In this document: one piece after another, positions 45,041-52,721 of the stretch | How the letters are laid out: every line of letters begins with the position of its first letter | Numbering within the stretch: the stretch's first letter is position 1 | From: VAXT01 sp963827725 | GTDB lineage: Bacteria > Actinomycetota > Thermoleophilia > Gaiellales > Gaiellaceae | Direction: 5' to 3' | Length of the DNA stretch: 64,000 nt | NCBI GenBank assembly: GCA_963827725.1 | Contig: CAWHBM010000003.1 | Span: forward strand, 286,642 to 350,641 | Position numbers and translations under genes: made by a program | Notes under the pieces: model-generated | Told to the model about the DNA's origin: nothing | Databases searched by the model: none | What the model saw: only the letters and a program-made list of their open reading frames with translations

Positions 45041-47295
45041 TGCTCGCCGGCTTTCGGCAACCAGGTCAAGAGCGAGAAGACTCCGACCGCGACGGCCGCG
45101 AGCAGCGCACCCTCGACGACCGTCCACGGCCAGCCCTTGAGGTCGAGTGCGGCGTTGAGCCAGCTGAACAACTCCGCCACCGAGACGACGGCGAGGAACG
45201 TGCCGACATACTGAACGGCCGTCTGGATGCGGGAAGCGTGTTTCTCCGCGAGCTGCCGCTCTTCTCGGCGCAGCTGGGCCGCAATCGCCTCGGCGATCGT
45301 CGACACTCGCTCTTGAAGCGCCGAGAGATACGCCAAGCGCCGCTCGAGCTCGCGTTCCAGCGACCCCAGACCCGCGGCATCCCAGAGCGCGTCGATGAAC
45401 TCGCGCTGCGAGCGGTCGCGGCAGAGAGCCGGCGAGTGAATGAACCCGAGCTGCTGCGTGATCCGCCCCTCGAACCCGCGGAGGTCGGCCTCGTTGAGAT
45501 GAAGCTTCTCGACCTCGTCGTCGAGCACAGCGCTCTCGACTTGACGGCTCTTGGCCTTCTTGAGCAGTTCAGTGAGCCACTTGAGCCTGTCCTCCAGCTC
45601 GACGGCGCGGTCGCTCGCCTGCTGTTCCCAGAGCTGAAGAAGCGGCGGCACCGACGCGACGAACTCGGTCATCTCCCGATAGCCGGCGGTGCGCCAGTCG
45701 GGCGAGTCCGGCATGTAGAGGATTGATGTGTTCGCCGTCCGTGCGACGAGCTCGCCCTCGTAGCCGCCGTCGAGCAAGAGGTCGCGGACGACTGGCGGCT
45801 CGTAGCGGACCCATTCCTCGAGCGCCGTCGCGAGCCCGGGTACGGGTCTGAAGAGTAGCGAGGCGCCGACCGCTTTCTTCAGATCGCAGAGCTTGGCCGC
45901 ACGCGGCGCCTTGCCCAGCTCCCTGACAGTGATCTCGCTCGCGGCGAGCGCGATGTGAAAGCTCGCCTCGGGATCACCGATCCTCTCGGCCTCGAGCTCA
46001 GCGGCCACAGCGTCGACTACGTCGCGCGCGTAGTCGGTGAACCGTCGCCATGTTCGACCGCCGTCCGACGCGAGCTCCTCGTCGCCCATGCTTCGCGACC
46101 CTCGCCTCAGCCCTTGGTTCACATGGTGCAAGGACGCGTTCTCGAGCGTCGACGAGACGCGCAGATGGTGGTTTCCGAGCCGGCTCAGTCGGACCTCGGC
46201 CTCGAAACGGAGCTCCTTGTCCTCGGCTCTCCTGGCCGTCGTCGTGACGCGGACCTGGGGGAGCCAGATCGAGACTCCCCCGTACCCGGACTCGGCGCCG
46301 GGCCGGGCCGGCCGTCGCCACAGGTCCGTCAGCCGAAGGTCGTGCAGCTCGAGATCCTTTGCGCAAAGGTTGGGAAGCGAGATCAGCCGGTGGATGCGGA
46401 TGTCGATCCTGAGCGGATCGAACGGCTCGAGGGCGAACGGGTAGAGATAGACGAACTCTGCGTGCTCGACGTGGAGCCGTGGCCGGGACTCCACATCGTG
46501 TAGTGCGGCGAGCGCCGCTCGGTGCGCCCGAAGCTCGCTCCGATAGACGTCGCGGCGGGGGTCGTCGTCGGCCTCCGCGCACTCGACAACGCCGAGCGCC
46601 TCCTGGACGCTCGGACGCGCACGTTGGCTCGGATCGACGAGTCCCTCGGTCGCCGCCGCCATCGCCGACACGGCATCGAAGTAGCCCCGCTGCGCCTCCG
46701 CGTCGTCTCGCAAGATCTCGGCCCGTGGGTCGCCGGCCGCTCCGAGCTCCTCGAGCCGCCCAAGGAGGCCTTTCATCATGCCTGCGACGCTCCCGGCCTT
46801 CTCGCCCGTCTCCACCGCACATGAGCAGTTGACTCCGCTCTCGACGGCCATCGAGTCGTCCATCGCGACCGCTTGCTCGACGACGAGCTTCAACAGCTTG
46901 CTCTCGCGGTCCCGCGCCGCGCCGGCGCCCGCCGGGAGCTCGGCGGCGGTCGTCTCGAGTGCGCGGAGCACGGTGCGAATCCGCAGATAGTCCGTGCTCA
47001 GCTCCCAGGTCTCGAGACACTTCGCGTACAGGTACAACGCCACGAGAACCCTGTTCTCCGGCGAGGCCGCCGCGGCGAACGCCTTTCGGAGCACCTCGTT
47101 TGCTGCCGCGTTGGTCGGGGCCGGCGTCTCGTCGAACAAGCTGTCGATCGCGACGACAGACACCTGAGGGAGTCGCTCGACGAGCTCGTGCAGCTTGCGA
47201 AACTTCCGCCTGGGCCAGTCGCTGAGGATCTCGGCCCACACCTCGGCGTTGCCCGGCGGCGGCTGCTCGCGTTGCGTCTCGCCCTGAACTGTCAA
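45037..47295 (-). CDS. large protein with C-terminal paired membrane helices, unknown
   Basis: A 752-residue protein. The N-terminal about 480 residues are soluble and have no motif that I know (starts VWAEILSDWPRRKFRKLHEL; contains HAEFVYLYPFALEPFDPLRI). Residues about 560-690 are helical and likely coiled coil (ELEDRLKWLTELLKKAKSRQ, SLERELERRLAYLSALQERV). Two membrane helices end the protein (YVGTFLAVVSVAELFSWLNA and VVEGALLAAVAVGVFSLLTWL). The layout resembles CorA-like anchors and large membrane proteins of actinobacterial conflict systems (for example CATRA-type), but I cannot confirm a family. It is coupled to the GNAT gene. Confidence 0.7.
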   Translation of the reverse strand: MTVQGETQREQPPPGNAEVWAEILSDWPRRKFRKLHELVERLPQVSVVAIDSLFDETPAPTNAAANEVLRKAFAAAASPENRVLVALYLYAKCLETWELSTDYLRIRTVLRALETTAAELPAGAGAARDRESKLLKLVVEQAVAMDDSMAVESGVNCSCAVETGEKAGSVAGMMKGLLGRLEELGAAGDPRAEILRDDAEAQRGYFDAVSAMAAATEGLVDPSQRARPSVQEALGVVECAEADDDPRRDVYRSELRAHRAALAALHDVESRPRLHVEHAEFVYLYPFALEPFDPLRIDIRIHRLISLPNLCAKDLELHDLRLTDLWRRPARPGAESGYGGVSIWLPQVRVTTTARRAEDKELRFEAEVRLSRLGNHHLRVSSTLENASLHHVNQGLRRGSRSMGDEELASDGGRTWRRFTDYARDVVDAVAAELEAERIGDPEASFHIALAASEITVRELGKAPRAAKLCDLKKAVGASLLFRPVPGLATALEEWVRYEPPVVRDLLLDGGYEGELVARTANTSILYMPDSPDWRTAGYREMTEFVASVPPLLQLWEQQASDRAVELEDRLKWLTELLKKAKSRQVESAVLDDEVEKLHLNEADLRGFEGRITQQLGFIHSPALCRDRSQREFIDALWDAAGLGSLERELERRLAYLSALQERVSTIAEAIAAQLRREERQLAEKHASRIQTAVQYVGTFLAVVSVAELFSWLNAALDLKGWPWTVVEGALLAAVAVGVFSLLTWLPKAGEQ

Positions 47296-47414
47296 CCCCC
47301 AACGATGATAGGAGGCGGAGTCGGCCGTGACCAGGTAGCGGGCCCGCGCCGGACCGCTGCACTAGGCCTTTCGGCGGCCGGGAACCTCTCCCGGACGGCG
47401 ACAGTTCTGCCGGA

Positions 47415-47762
47415 TCACGGGCTCCGAAACTTCCAGGCGATCAGCGTGCCGCCTCCGAAGTTGAGGGCGCGCGCCGGCCCGACGGTGCCGAACACGGCCT
47501 GCTGGGCGTGCGCCGCCGGCTCGCGCAGCTGCACATCGCATGTCAGCACCGTATCGCTCTCCAGGTGAAGCTGGAGCGCGATCGCTTCGCCACTCTCCGT
47601 TCCCGTCAGTCTCCCCTCGTAGCGCTCCGCTTCGTCCTCTGTCGACAGGATCATCGCGAACGTGCCGCGGATGGACTCACCCGCGGCGGTGATCGTGAAC
47701 AGCACACGCGCCCGATGACCGTCGATGTCGGTGTACTCGCCTTCCCACCGACCCGCCTTCAT
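47415..47762 (-). CDS. small WxG-repeat-family protein, copy 3
   Basis: About 115 residues from ATG 47762. It begins GRWEGEYTDIDGHRARV, contains ESIRGTFAMILS, and ends LNFGGGTLIAWKFR. These three blocks line up with the two other small proteins of the cluster (copies at 50533 and 50931), so it is a paralogue. The regularly spaced G-[TS]-[FY] turns and hydrophobic alternation suggest a small beta barrel or lipocalin/streptavidin-like sandwich (inference). No signal peptide from the chosen start. It lies 77 bases after the class I synthase-like gene. Confidence 0.7.
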   Translation of the reverse strand: MKAGRWEGEYTDIDGHRARVLFTITAAGESIRGTFAMILSTEDEAERYEGRLTGTESGEAIALQLHLESDTVLTCDVQLREPAAHAQQAVFGTVGPARALNFGGGTLIAWKFRSP

Positions 47763-47839
47763 CGCGCGCACCTCGCCGTTCCGGATCTGATCGCCGCTCG
47801 ATATCCCAGGATCGACCCCATCGTACGCGCGATCCGGCG

Positions 47840-48838
47840 TCAGTTGAGCCACCGTTCGATCGAAGCCGCGAGCAGCCCAGAGGTGTCTTCGCATGCCGTC
47901 GCCTCAGGCATTCCCCACATTTTGCGATGCAGAGCCGCCACCACGGGATCGGCGATCCCCTCGACCCAGCCCTGGGTCAGCAGAACCCTGCTCAACCGGA
48001 TCTCCGCCAAGCCGACGACGTCGGCTGAGAACAGTTCGGGCTCGCGCCGGGCCACCTCCAGCAGGAAGAGGTTCCAGCGGCCCGCGTCCAGGTCGACCCA
48101 CAAATCCCTCGCATCGTCCACGAGCCAATAGCAGTCGCCGATGGCCACGCCCAGCTCCCGGGCTTCGGGCCTGAGCTCTTTGGCCGAGCCCAACGACATC
48201 CATTCGGCGATCGCGCGAAACGGCCCCGACGACTTGGTCCTCGATGCCTCCAGCAACGCGTCCACGTCGGGACTCACGCGCGCTCGATGCTGTGAGAGCA
48301 GCGTCTCCGCCTCCATCATCTCCGCCATCGAGAGCCACAGCTCATCCTCGCCGAACGGGCCTGCTTCGTTCTCCATCTCCGCCAGCACGTCCGTCGCGAC
48401 CTCCGACAGCAACCCGGCCGCTGCCGAGGGGGGCTCCCACGCACCCACAGGCTGGGAACCGGTGGGCACCAACCGGTCGAAGGGCGGCCATGACGTCACT
48501 GCTGCGCCGTGACCCGCCTCGTCGGAGAGGTAGTCGAACAGGCTGACGCCGAGGTTGAATCGGCCGCACCAGTCGGCGCGCCGTTCGATCTCCTCCGGTT
48601 CGAGTCCGAGCAGTCGGCCGACGACGCAACCGACGAAGACACCAAAGCGGTACACATCCTGCAAGATTGGCCCCGCGAGCGGGCCGGACGCCTCACGAGC
48701 TGAGACGACCGGGAGCCCCGCGACCTCGATCCCGTCGTGAAAGGCTTCGTAGCGCCGCGCCTGCCCGTCCGGTCCCGTCAGTCCGTGCCGCTGCCACGCG
48801 CCGAAGAAAGCCGCGTTGAAGTGCGAACGCCACTGCAT
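47840..48838 (-). CDS. class I isoprenoid-synthase-like protein
   Basis: A 332-residue, all-helical protein of the class I isoprenoid/terpene synthase fold. The first Asp-rich motif is FDYLSDEAG (D102, D106, E107) and the second is YWLVDDARDLWVDLD (D241, D242, D245). These are the two Mg2+-diphosphate binding sites in the usual spacing. The N-terminal FGVFVGCVVGRLLGLEPEEI resembles proteins annotated only as 'class 1 isoprenoid biosynthesis enzyme'. It is probably a terpene cyclase or prenyl transferase using the product of the upstream diphosphate synthase. Four bases separate it from the class-II-like gene. Confidence 0.78.
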   Translation of the reverse strand: MQWRSHFNAAFFGAWQRHGLTGPDGQARRYEAFHDGIEVAGLPVVSAREASGPLAGPILQDVYRFGVFVGCVVGRLLGLEPEEIERRADWCGRFNLGVSLFDYLSDEAGHGAAVTSWPPFDRLVPTGSQPVGAWEPPSAAAGLLSEVATDVLAEMENEAGPFGEDELWLSMAEMMEAETLLSQHRARVSPDVDALLEASRTKSSGPFRAIAEWMSLGSAKELRPEARELGVAIGDCYWLVDDARDLWVDLDAGRWNLFLLEVARREPELFSADVVGLAEIRLSRVLLTQGWVEGIADPVVAALHRKMWGMPEATACEDTSGLLAASIERWLN

Positions 48839-48842
48839 GCAG

Positions 48843-49961
48843 TCAGCGGCTCACCATGGCACGGTCGGGGTCCGTTACCGGCTCCTCGGACAACGCAGGG
48901 CCCGGCTGCTTCGCGGCGCCCGCACTAACGGCCTGCGACTGGGCAAGCGCGTAGGACGCGAGCGTCGTGGCGAACACGCCGAGCGAATCCGGCACATGGC
49001 TGTTGCCGCCACCGTTCCCCTGGCTCCAGGACGCGACATGCCTGGGGTCCAAGACATCCGGTGCGGGGATCCGCATGACGTAGTCGCCGGGCCAGCTGCC
49101 GTCGGCCAGCTGCTGCCGAAGCAAGGCGCGCGTCGCAGCCCGCCGCCTTTCGGCTCCCCCCAGGTACGCCAGCCGGCTGAAGGACTCCAGCGCGAGCGCC
49201 GTCGTGAACGGGTCCGACACGACGGACGCCCCGAGCCCGAAGCCGCCGTCCCCGAGTTGCTCCCGCTCCAGCGCGGCCAGCGCTCTGCGCGCTCGCTCGA
49301 GTGGCAGCTGGTAGCCCGCCTTGCCGACGGCGCGTAGCACCAGCGCCGTCGTGTAGAGCGGTCCGCGCCACCAATAGGCCTCCCAGAATCCTGCTCCGGA
49401 CTGTGCAGCAATCAGCCGTTTCATCGCCGCCAGCCACGGCGCACCGCCCGTTCGGGGGACTCCCGCCAGCAGCGCAGCCGCCGTGACGTCGAGATGCGGC
49501 GAGGTCCAGCCTTCGGTCGACACCCCGGCCACCGCTCCGATGTAGCCGCGGATACCGCCGGTCTCCCCGTAGGTCGCGGTGCCGGGTGCAGTTTGGTGAG
49601 AGGCGAGGAACTCACGCGCCTCCGAGGCCACTGCCTGTGAGAGGAGAGCTGTGCCCTGTAGCGTGAGCAGGCACCACGCGGTGGAATCGGCATCGGGGGG
49701 AACGTCGCCCCCGTACGACCAGCCCGAACCAGGCCACCGCTGGGCGGCCACATAGGCACGCGCCGCCCTCAACGCTGTACGCCGCGGCGCGATCTCGCGC
49801 AGGTGCGCCGCCACGAACGCCGTGACCCAGACGTTCGACTCGCCGGCCAGCGTCGGGAACCCGCGCCAGCATCCGTCTTCCTGCGCACCGCACAACCACC
49901 GGACGCCTTGTTGAACGGCCGCGCGGCAGTCCGCGCCGTTGCTAGATCCAGCCACCCCCAC
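48843..49961 (-). CDS. prenyltransferase/squalene-cyclase-repeat protein (class II cyclase-like)
   Basis: A 372-residue alpha-barrel protein with QW-like and squalene-cyclase-type repeats (CWRGFPTLAGESNVWVTAFV, WPGSGWSYGGDVPPDADSTA, REQLGDGGFGLGASVVSDPF, LADGSWPGDYVMRIP). The D-A-D-S at residues 90-93 matches the DxDD acid motif of class II cyclases, with the proton-donor Asp kept but the last Asp replaced by Ser. It is about half the length of a hopene cyclase, so it is not a hopanoid enzyme. It may protonate or bind a prenyl substrate. It overlaps the peptidase-like gene by 20 bases. Confidence 0.8.
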   Translation of the reverse strand: MGVAGSSNGADCRAAVQQGVRWLCGAQEDGCWRGFPTLAGESNVWVTAFVAAHLREIAPRRTALRAARAYVAAQRWPGSGWSYGGDVPPDADSTAWCLLTLQGTALLSQAVASEAREFLASHQTAPGTATYGETGGIRGYIGAVAGVSTEGWTSPHLDVTAAALLAGVPRTGGAPWLAAMKRLIAAQSGAGFWEAYWWRGPLYTTALVLRAVGKAGYQLPLERARRALAALEREQLGDGGFGLGASVVSDPFTTALALESFSRLAYLGGAERRRAATRALLRQQLADGSWPGDYVMRIPAPDVLDPRHVASWSQGNGGGNSHVPDSLGVFATTLASYALAQSQAVSAGAAKQPGPALSEEPVTDPDRAMVSR

Positions 49962-50526
49962 CTCCGGACGGCGGGCTCGGATCCACGAAGCTCGCAGTGT
50001 TCACGTTCATGTTCTGGCCGTCTTTGGTCGTCACCGCGCCGGTGGAGCCGTTCCAGTTCACCCAGCGCCCGCCTTCGCTGCGAAACTTCGGGAAGTCGTC
50101 AGACGTGGGAACGGTGGCGCCGGCACCCCTGTAGCAGTGATTCTCGAAGGCCTCCGAGTCGAGCTCCGTTCCGCCGCAGGCATGGACCATCTCGTGAAAG
50201 ACGATCGCCTCGAAGCGAGCGGTCGTGCTGCCGAACGCCGCGGGCGTAAGCGTGATCTCGTTCCCGGAGGTCTGCGCGACCGCCGACCCGCTGAGCGTCC
50301 CGCAGTTCCAGACGATGTCGTCGCTTCCACGGCGGAGGCAGTCCTTCAAGTCGTTCAGTCCGCGCAGGTCGCAGGCATTGACCTTGGCGCAGATTCCGTC
50401 GAGCGCTCGGAAGATGGCGTCGATCTGTGCCTGCGAGCAGGTTCTCACACTGCTGGTGCAGCCTCCGTGCCACGCGCGAGCTACGCATGTGGTGCGGACC
50501 CAGATGGTGTTTGCTGGACAGGCCAT
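49942..50526 (-). CDS. Cys-rich HExxH metallopeptidase-like protein
   Basis: A 194-residue protein with ten Cys. Most Cys occur in the first 75 residues (TTC, GGC, RTC, GIC, NAC, KDC, WNC). A zinc-peptidase motif follows at residues 108-131: IVFHEMVHACGGTELDSEAF, giving H111, E112 and H115 plus acidic residues 6-13 positions later that could supply the third ligand. The C-terminus is Gly-rich (SGGGGGWI). There is no signal peptide, odd for a Cys-rich protease. It could be an active peptidase or a metal-binding scaffold. It is encoded between the WxG genes and the cyclase gene. Confidence 0.72.
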   Translation of the reverse strand: MACPANTIWVRTTCVARAWHGGCTSSVRTCSQAQIDAIFRALDGICAKVNACDLRGLNDLKDCLRRGSDDIVWNCGTLSGSAVAQTSGNEITLTPAAFGSTTARFEAIVFHEMVHACGGTELDSEAFENHCYRGAGATVPTSDDFPKFRSEGGRWVNWNGSTGAVTTKDGQNMNVNTASFVDPSPPSGGGGGWI

Positions 50527-50532
50527 TCTCGC

Positions 50533-50934
50533 CTACCTCCTCGCGGCGCGGTAGAGCCAGAGCACGCATGCGCCGCCCTCGAAGCCGAGCTCTTGTTCTT
50601 CGTCGGTCACGGTGTACGACCCGACCAAGGCCTTGCTGGCATGCGGGTCTGCCTTGGTGAGCTTTGCCTGAAAGACGACGTTCACCGGTCGGCCTCCGAG
50701 ATCGACCACATACTTCAACCTCACCTGTTCGCCCCGCGATCTGTACGTACCTTTCACCGCAGCTGTCTGGGCCAGCGTCCAGTCCGCACATCCACAGTCG
50801 TCGCGCGCCGACGCGAAGTACACCGAGAACTGGCCGGCGACTGCTGTCTGCTTCTGTGTCAGCTCCGCCTCGACCTTGGCCGCGACCCCCGAGGTATCGA
50901 GCAGCTTTCCTTCCCATTTTCCCGCAACACTCAT
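50533..50934 (-). CDS. small WxG-repeat-family protein, copy 1
   Basis: A 133-residue protein starting MSVAGKWEGKLLDTSGVAAK, with TAVAGQFSVYFAS, VKGTYRSRGEQVRLKY and the C-terminal LGFEGGACVLWLYR. Blocks match copy 3 (GRWEGEY...FGGGTLIAWKFR) and copy 2 (GVWRGRLVD). One short Cys cluster, DDCGCADW, is unique to this copy and might bind a metal. Its ATG overlaps the end of copy 2, and its end is six bases before the peptidase-like gene. Likely cytoplasmic, beta-rich; function unknown. Confidence 0.75.
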   Translation of the reverse strand: MSVAGKWEGKLLDTSGVAAKVEAELTQKQTAVAGQFSVYFASARDDCGCADWTLAQTAAVKGTYRSRGEQVRLKYVVDLGGRPVNVVFQAKLTKADPHASKALVGSYTVTDEEQELGFEGGACVLWLYRAARR

Positions 50935-51362
50935 GTCGAACCCCCTACCCTTGGAGCCTGTGTGGCGTCCCGCTTGGAAGCGATGTCGACGTCCGCTCTC
51001 TGGTCCTTCGCAGCACTGATGACCCCACCTTGCAGCGGCGAGAAGGTCTTCGCCGAGACCTCGTAGACGCCACGCATGCCGACCCCGCCGTCGCGGAGAT
51101 CGAGCACGTCCCCTGTCAAGCGAATCCCGATCGGCGGCTCCTTCGAGGCAAACGCCAGGCTCAAGCCGCTCTTCGAATAGCTGCCATGAACTTCGCCCTG
51201 CTGCCGCATCGCGGAATGCGTCGTCGCGATGTCGACGTGGTAGGAGCCGCGCAGCTTTCCACCTGCGCCGCTCTCGAGCTTGAGCTCGAGGGCTCCTTCG
51301 AATCCCTGGATATCCACCAACCGGCCTCTCCAGACGCCGGAAAGCCTCCGTGCAGTAGGCAT
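50931..51362 (-). CDS. small WxG-repeat-family protein, copy 2
   Basis: About 143 residues from ATG 51362, which has a strong site (AGGAGG) and lies two bases after the diphosphate synthase stop. It begins RLSGVWRGRLVDIQGFEGAL, then KLRGSYHVDI, VHGSYSKSGLSLAF and MRGVYEVSAKTFSPLQGG. The W-x-G-x-L-x-D-x-x-G opening and repeated 'G-[ST]-Y' turns match the other two copies. The C-terminal about 30 residues are charged and lack the final W-x-[FY]-R block. The order of duplication is unclear. Confidence 0.72.
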   Translation of the reverse strand: MPTARRLSGVWRGRLVDIQGFEGALELKLESGAGGKLRGSYHVDIATTHSAMRQQGEVHGSYSKSGLSLAFASKEPPIGIRLTGDVLDLRDGGVGMRGVYEVSAKTFSPLQGGVISAAKDQRADVDIASKRDATQAPRVGGST

Positions 51363-51364
51363 CC

Positions 51365-52285
51365 CTACCTCCTTGCTTGCCCGCGCTGAGCCACCAGCGC
51401 CGGTGATCGAAATGAGTCGAACGCCGCGCCGGCCGTCGCTCGAAGAAGCCTCGCGTTCGTCCCGACCAGCCACTCTCGGAATCGATTGCGGCCCGGACAG
51501 TCCGGAATCAGACGCACAGCCTCACCGAGCAGACGACGGACCTCCTCGGCTGCCTGCTCTGGCCCGACATCGAGTGCGATGTTCGGCCGCCAGCGCGCTC
51601 GGTCTTGTGCCACGGGCTTTCCGATCAGAACCGAGTCGTCGCCCGTGTCGGCGATGTCGTCCGCAATCTGATACGCGGCGCCGAAGCGGCGTCCAACCTC
51701 ACTCCACGGCCGTTCGTCGCTTCCCGACGCCAGAGCACCGCACGCTGCCGCTGTTTCGAACAGGCTGACGGTCTTGCAGGCGTGGTAGCGCCTCCAGTCG
51801 ACGTCTGGCTCGGACTCCCAGGCCTGTCCGGCCACCAGTCCGTGCTGCGGCCCAGCTGCTCGCAACAGACGGCGAAGGATCGCCGTGCGCCGGTCGGTCT
51901 GCGCTGTCTCGGCACCAGCGACGAGGCTGGTGGCGGCGATGATAAGCGCGTCTCCTACCAGCACGGCGTACGACTCGCCGAAGACGTGATGGAGTGCGGC
52001 GCGGCCGCGACGCGTTGCGGCGCCGTCAAAGCAGGGCAGGTCGTCCTGGGCCAGCGACGCGCAATGGAACAGCTCGATCGCGGCGGCAGCGGCGCGCGAC
52101 AGCTCCGGACAGGTGTCGCCGGTGGCTCCCGCGACTGCCAGACAGAATTGCGGTCGGATTCTGCCACCGCCGGGAAACACCGCATATCGAATAGCCTCAC
52201 CGAGCCTTGGTGGGCACGGGAAAGCCGTGCATTGCGCGACGGCATCATTCAATTCCGCGTCGATCAGCCGGGTAAGGCTACCCAT
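51365..52285 (-). CDS. polyprenyl (short-chain trans-isoprenyl) diphosphate synthase
   Basis: A 306-residue enzyme that joins IPP to allylic diphosphates. Motifs are GGGRIRPQFCLAVAG (isopentenyl binding), the first Asp-rich motif LAQDDLPCFDGAATRRGR (D81, D82, D87), YHACKTVSLFETAAACG, and the second Asp-rich motif YQIADDIADTGDD. Small residues at the -4 and -5 positions before the first motif (S77, A76) suggest a product of C20 or longer (inference). It is the first gene of the operon that continues to 47415, so it probably supplies the substrate for the class I and class II-like proteins. Confidence 0.92.
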   Translation of the reverse strand: MGSLTRLIDAELNDAVAQCTAFPCPPRLGEAIRYAVFPGGGRIRPQFCLAVAGATGDTCPELSRAAAAAIELFHCASLAQDDLPCFDGAATRRGRAALHHVFGESYAVLVGDALIIAATSLVAGAETAQTDRRTAILRRLLRAAGPQHGLVAGQAWESEPDVDWRRYHACKTVSLFETAAACGALASGSDERPWSEVGRRFGAAYQIADDIADTGDDSVLIGKPVAQDRARWRPNIALDVGPEQAAEEVRRLLGEAVRLIPDCPGRNRFREWLVGTNARLLRATAGAAFDSFRSPALVAQRGQARR

Positions 52286-52721
52286 CGAAACCTCCGGAAC
52301 ACTGATTCACGGTCGGCGGCACATCCGAGAGTACTACAAAGCGTTGGCACATTGCAACGTGACGCACAAGCATGCCTTTTCAACAAAACGGTGCTTCGAT
52401 TTCCGACTGGCGGAGCTCGGACATCTCCTCAATATGTATCTCGAAAAGATCGGAGAGGTGAGTGTGAGCGATACGGCTAATCGATGGCTAATCAACGCGA
52501 GAACAATTACGGCAATAATTGCGAGCAATACGAAGTAGGGATGACCGCGCGGATTTCGAAGCGTGCGAGATCGCGATCACGAGGCTGAGTTCGTCCCAGC
52601 TGCGGTCCTTCGCCTCGTCCGCGGTTGTCGGCCTCTTCGGTCCAGTCGCTCCTCGGCCATTGACTACCACGCGACACGGGAGGACAATGAAGCTTCTGCC
52701 GTCGGTCGTTTGGAGGCCCTA
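52286..52721. promoter_or_regulatory. divergent control region of the isoprenoid operon and the copper oxidase
   Basis: About 435 bases with no convincing gene and visibly lower G+C than both sides. It must hold the promoters of the minus-strand operon and of the oxidase gene. A perfect inverted repeat CAATTA-CGGCAA-TAATTG lies at 52504-52521, and GGCTAATC occurs twice near 52475-52492. These are candidate operator elements. A strong GGAGG (52712-52716) precedes the oxidase ATG at 52722. Short open frames exist but lack ribosome sites. Confidence 0.5.

Noticed and set aside
48843..49961. Hopanoid biosynthesis (squalene-hopene cyclase)
   Set aside because: The protein is about half the length, its DxDD is D-A-D-S, and no squalene synthase or other hopanoid genes are nearby.
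52113..52538. Plus-strand open frame across the divergent promoter region
   Set aside because: Its first half is antisense to the diphosphate synthase gene, there is no ribosome site, and the tail shows no protein-like pattern.
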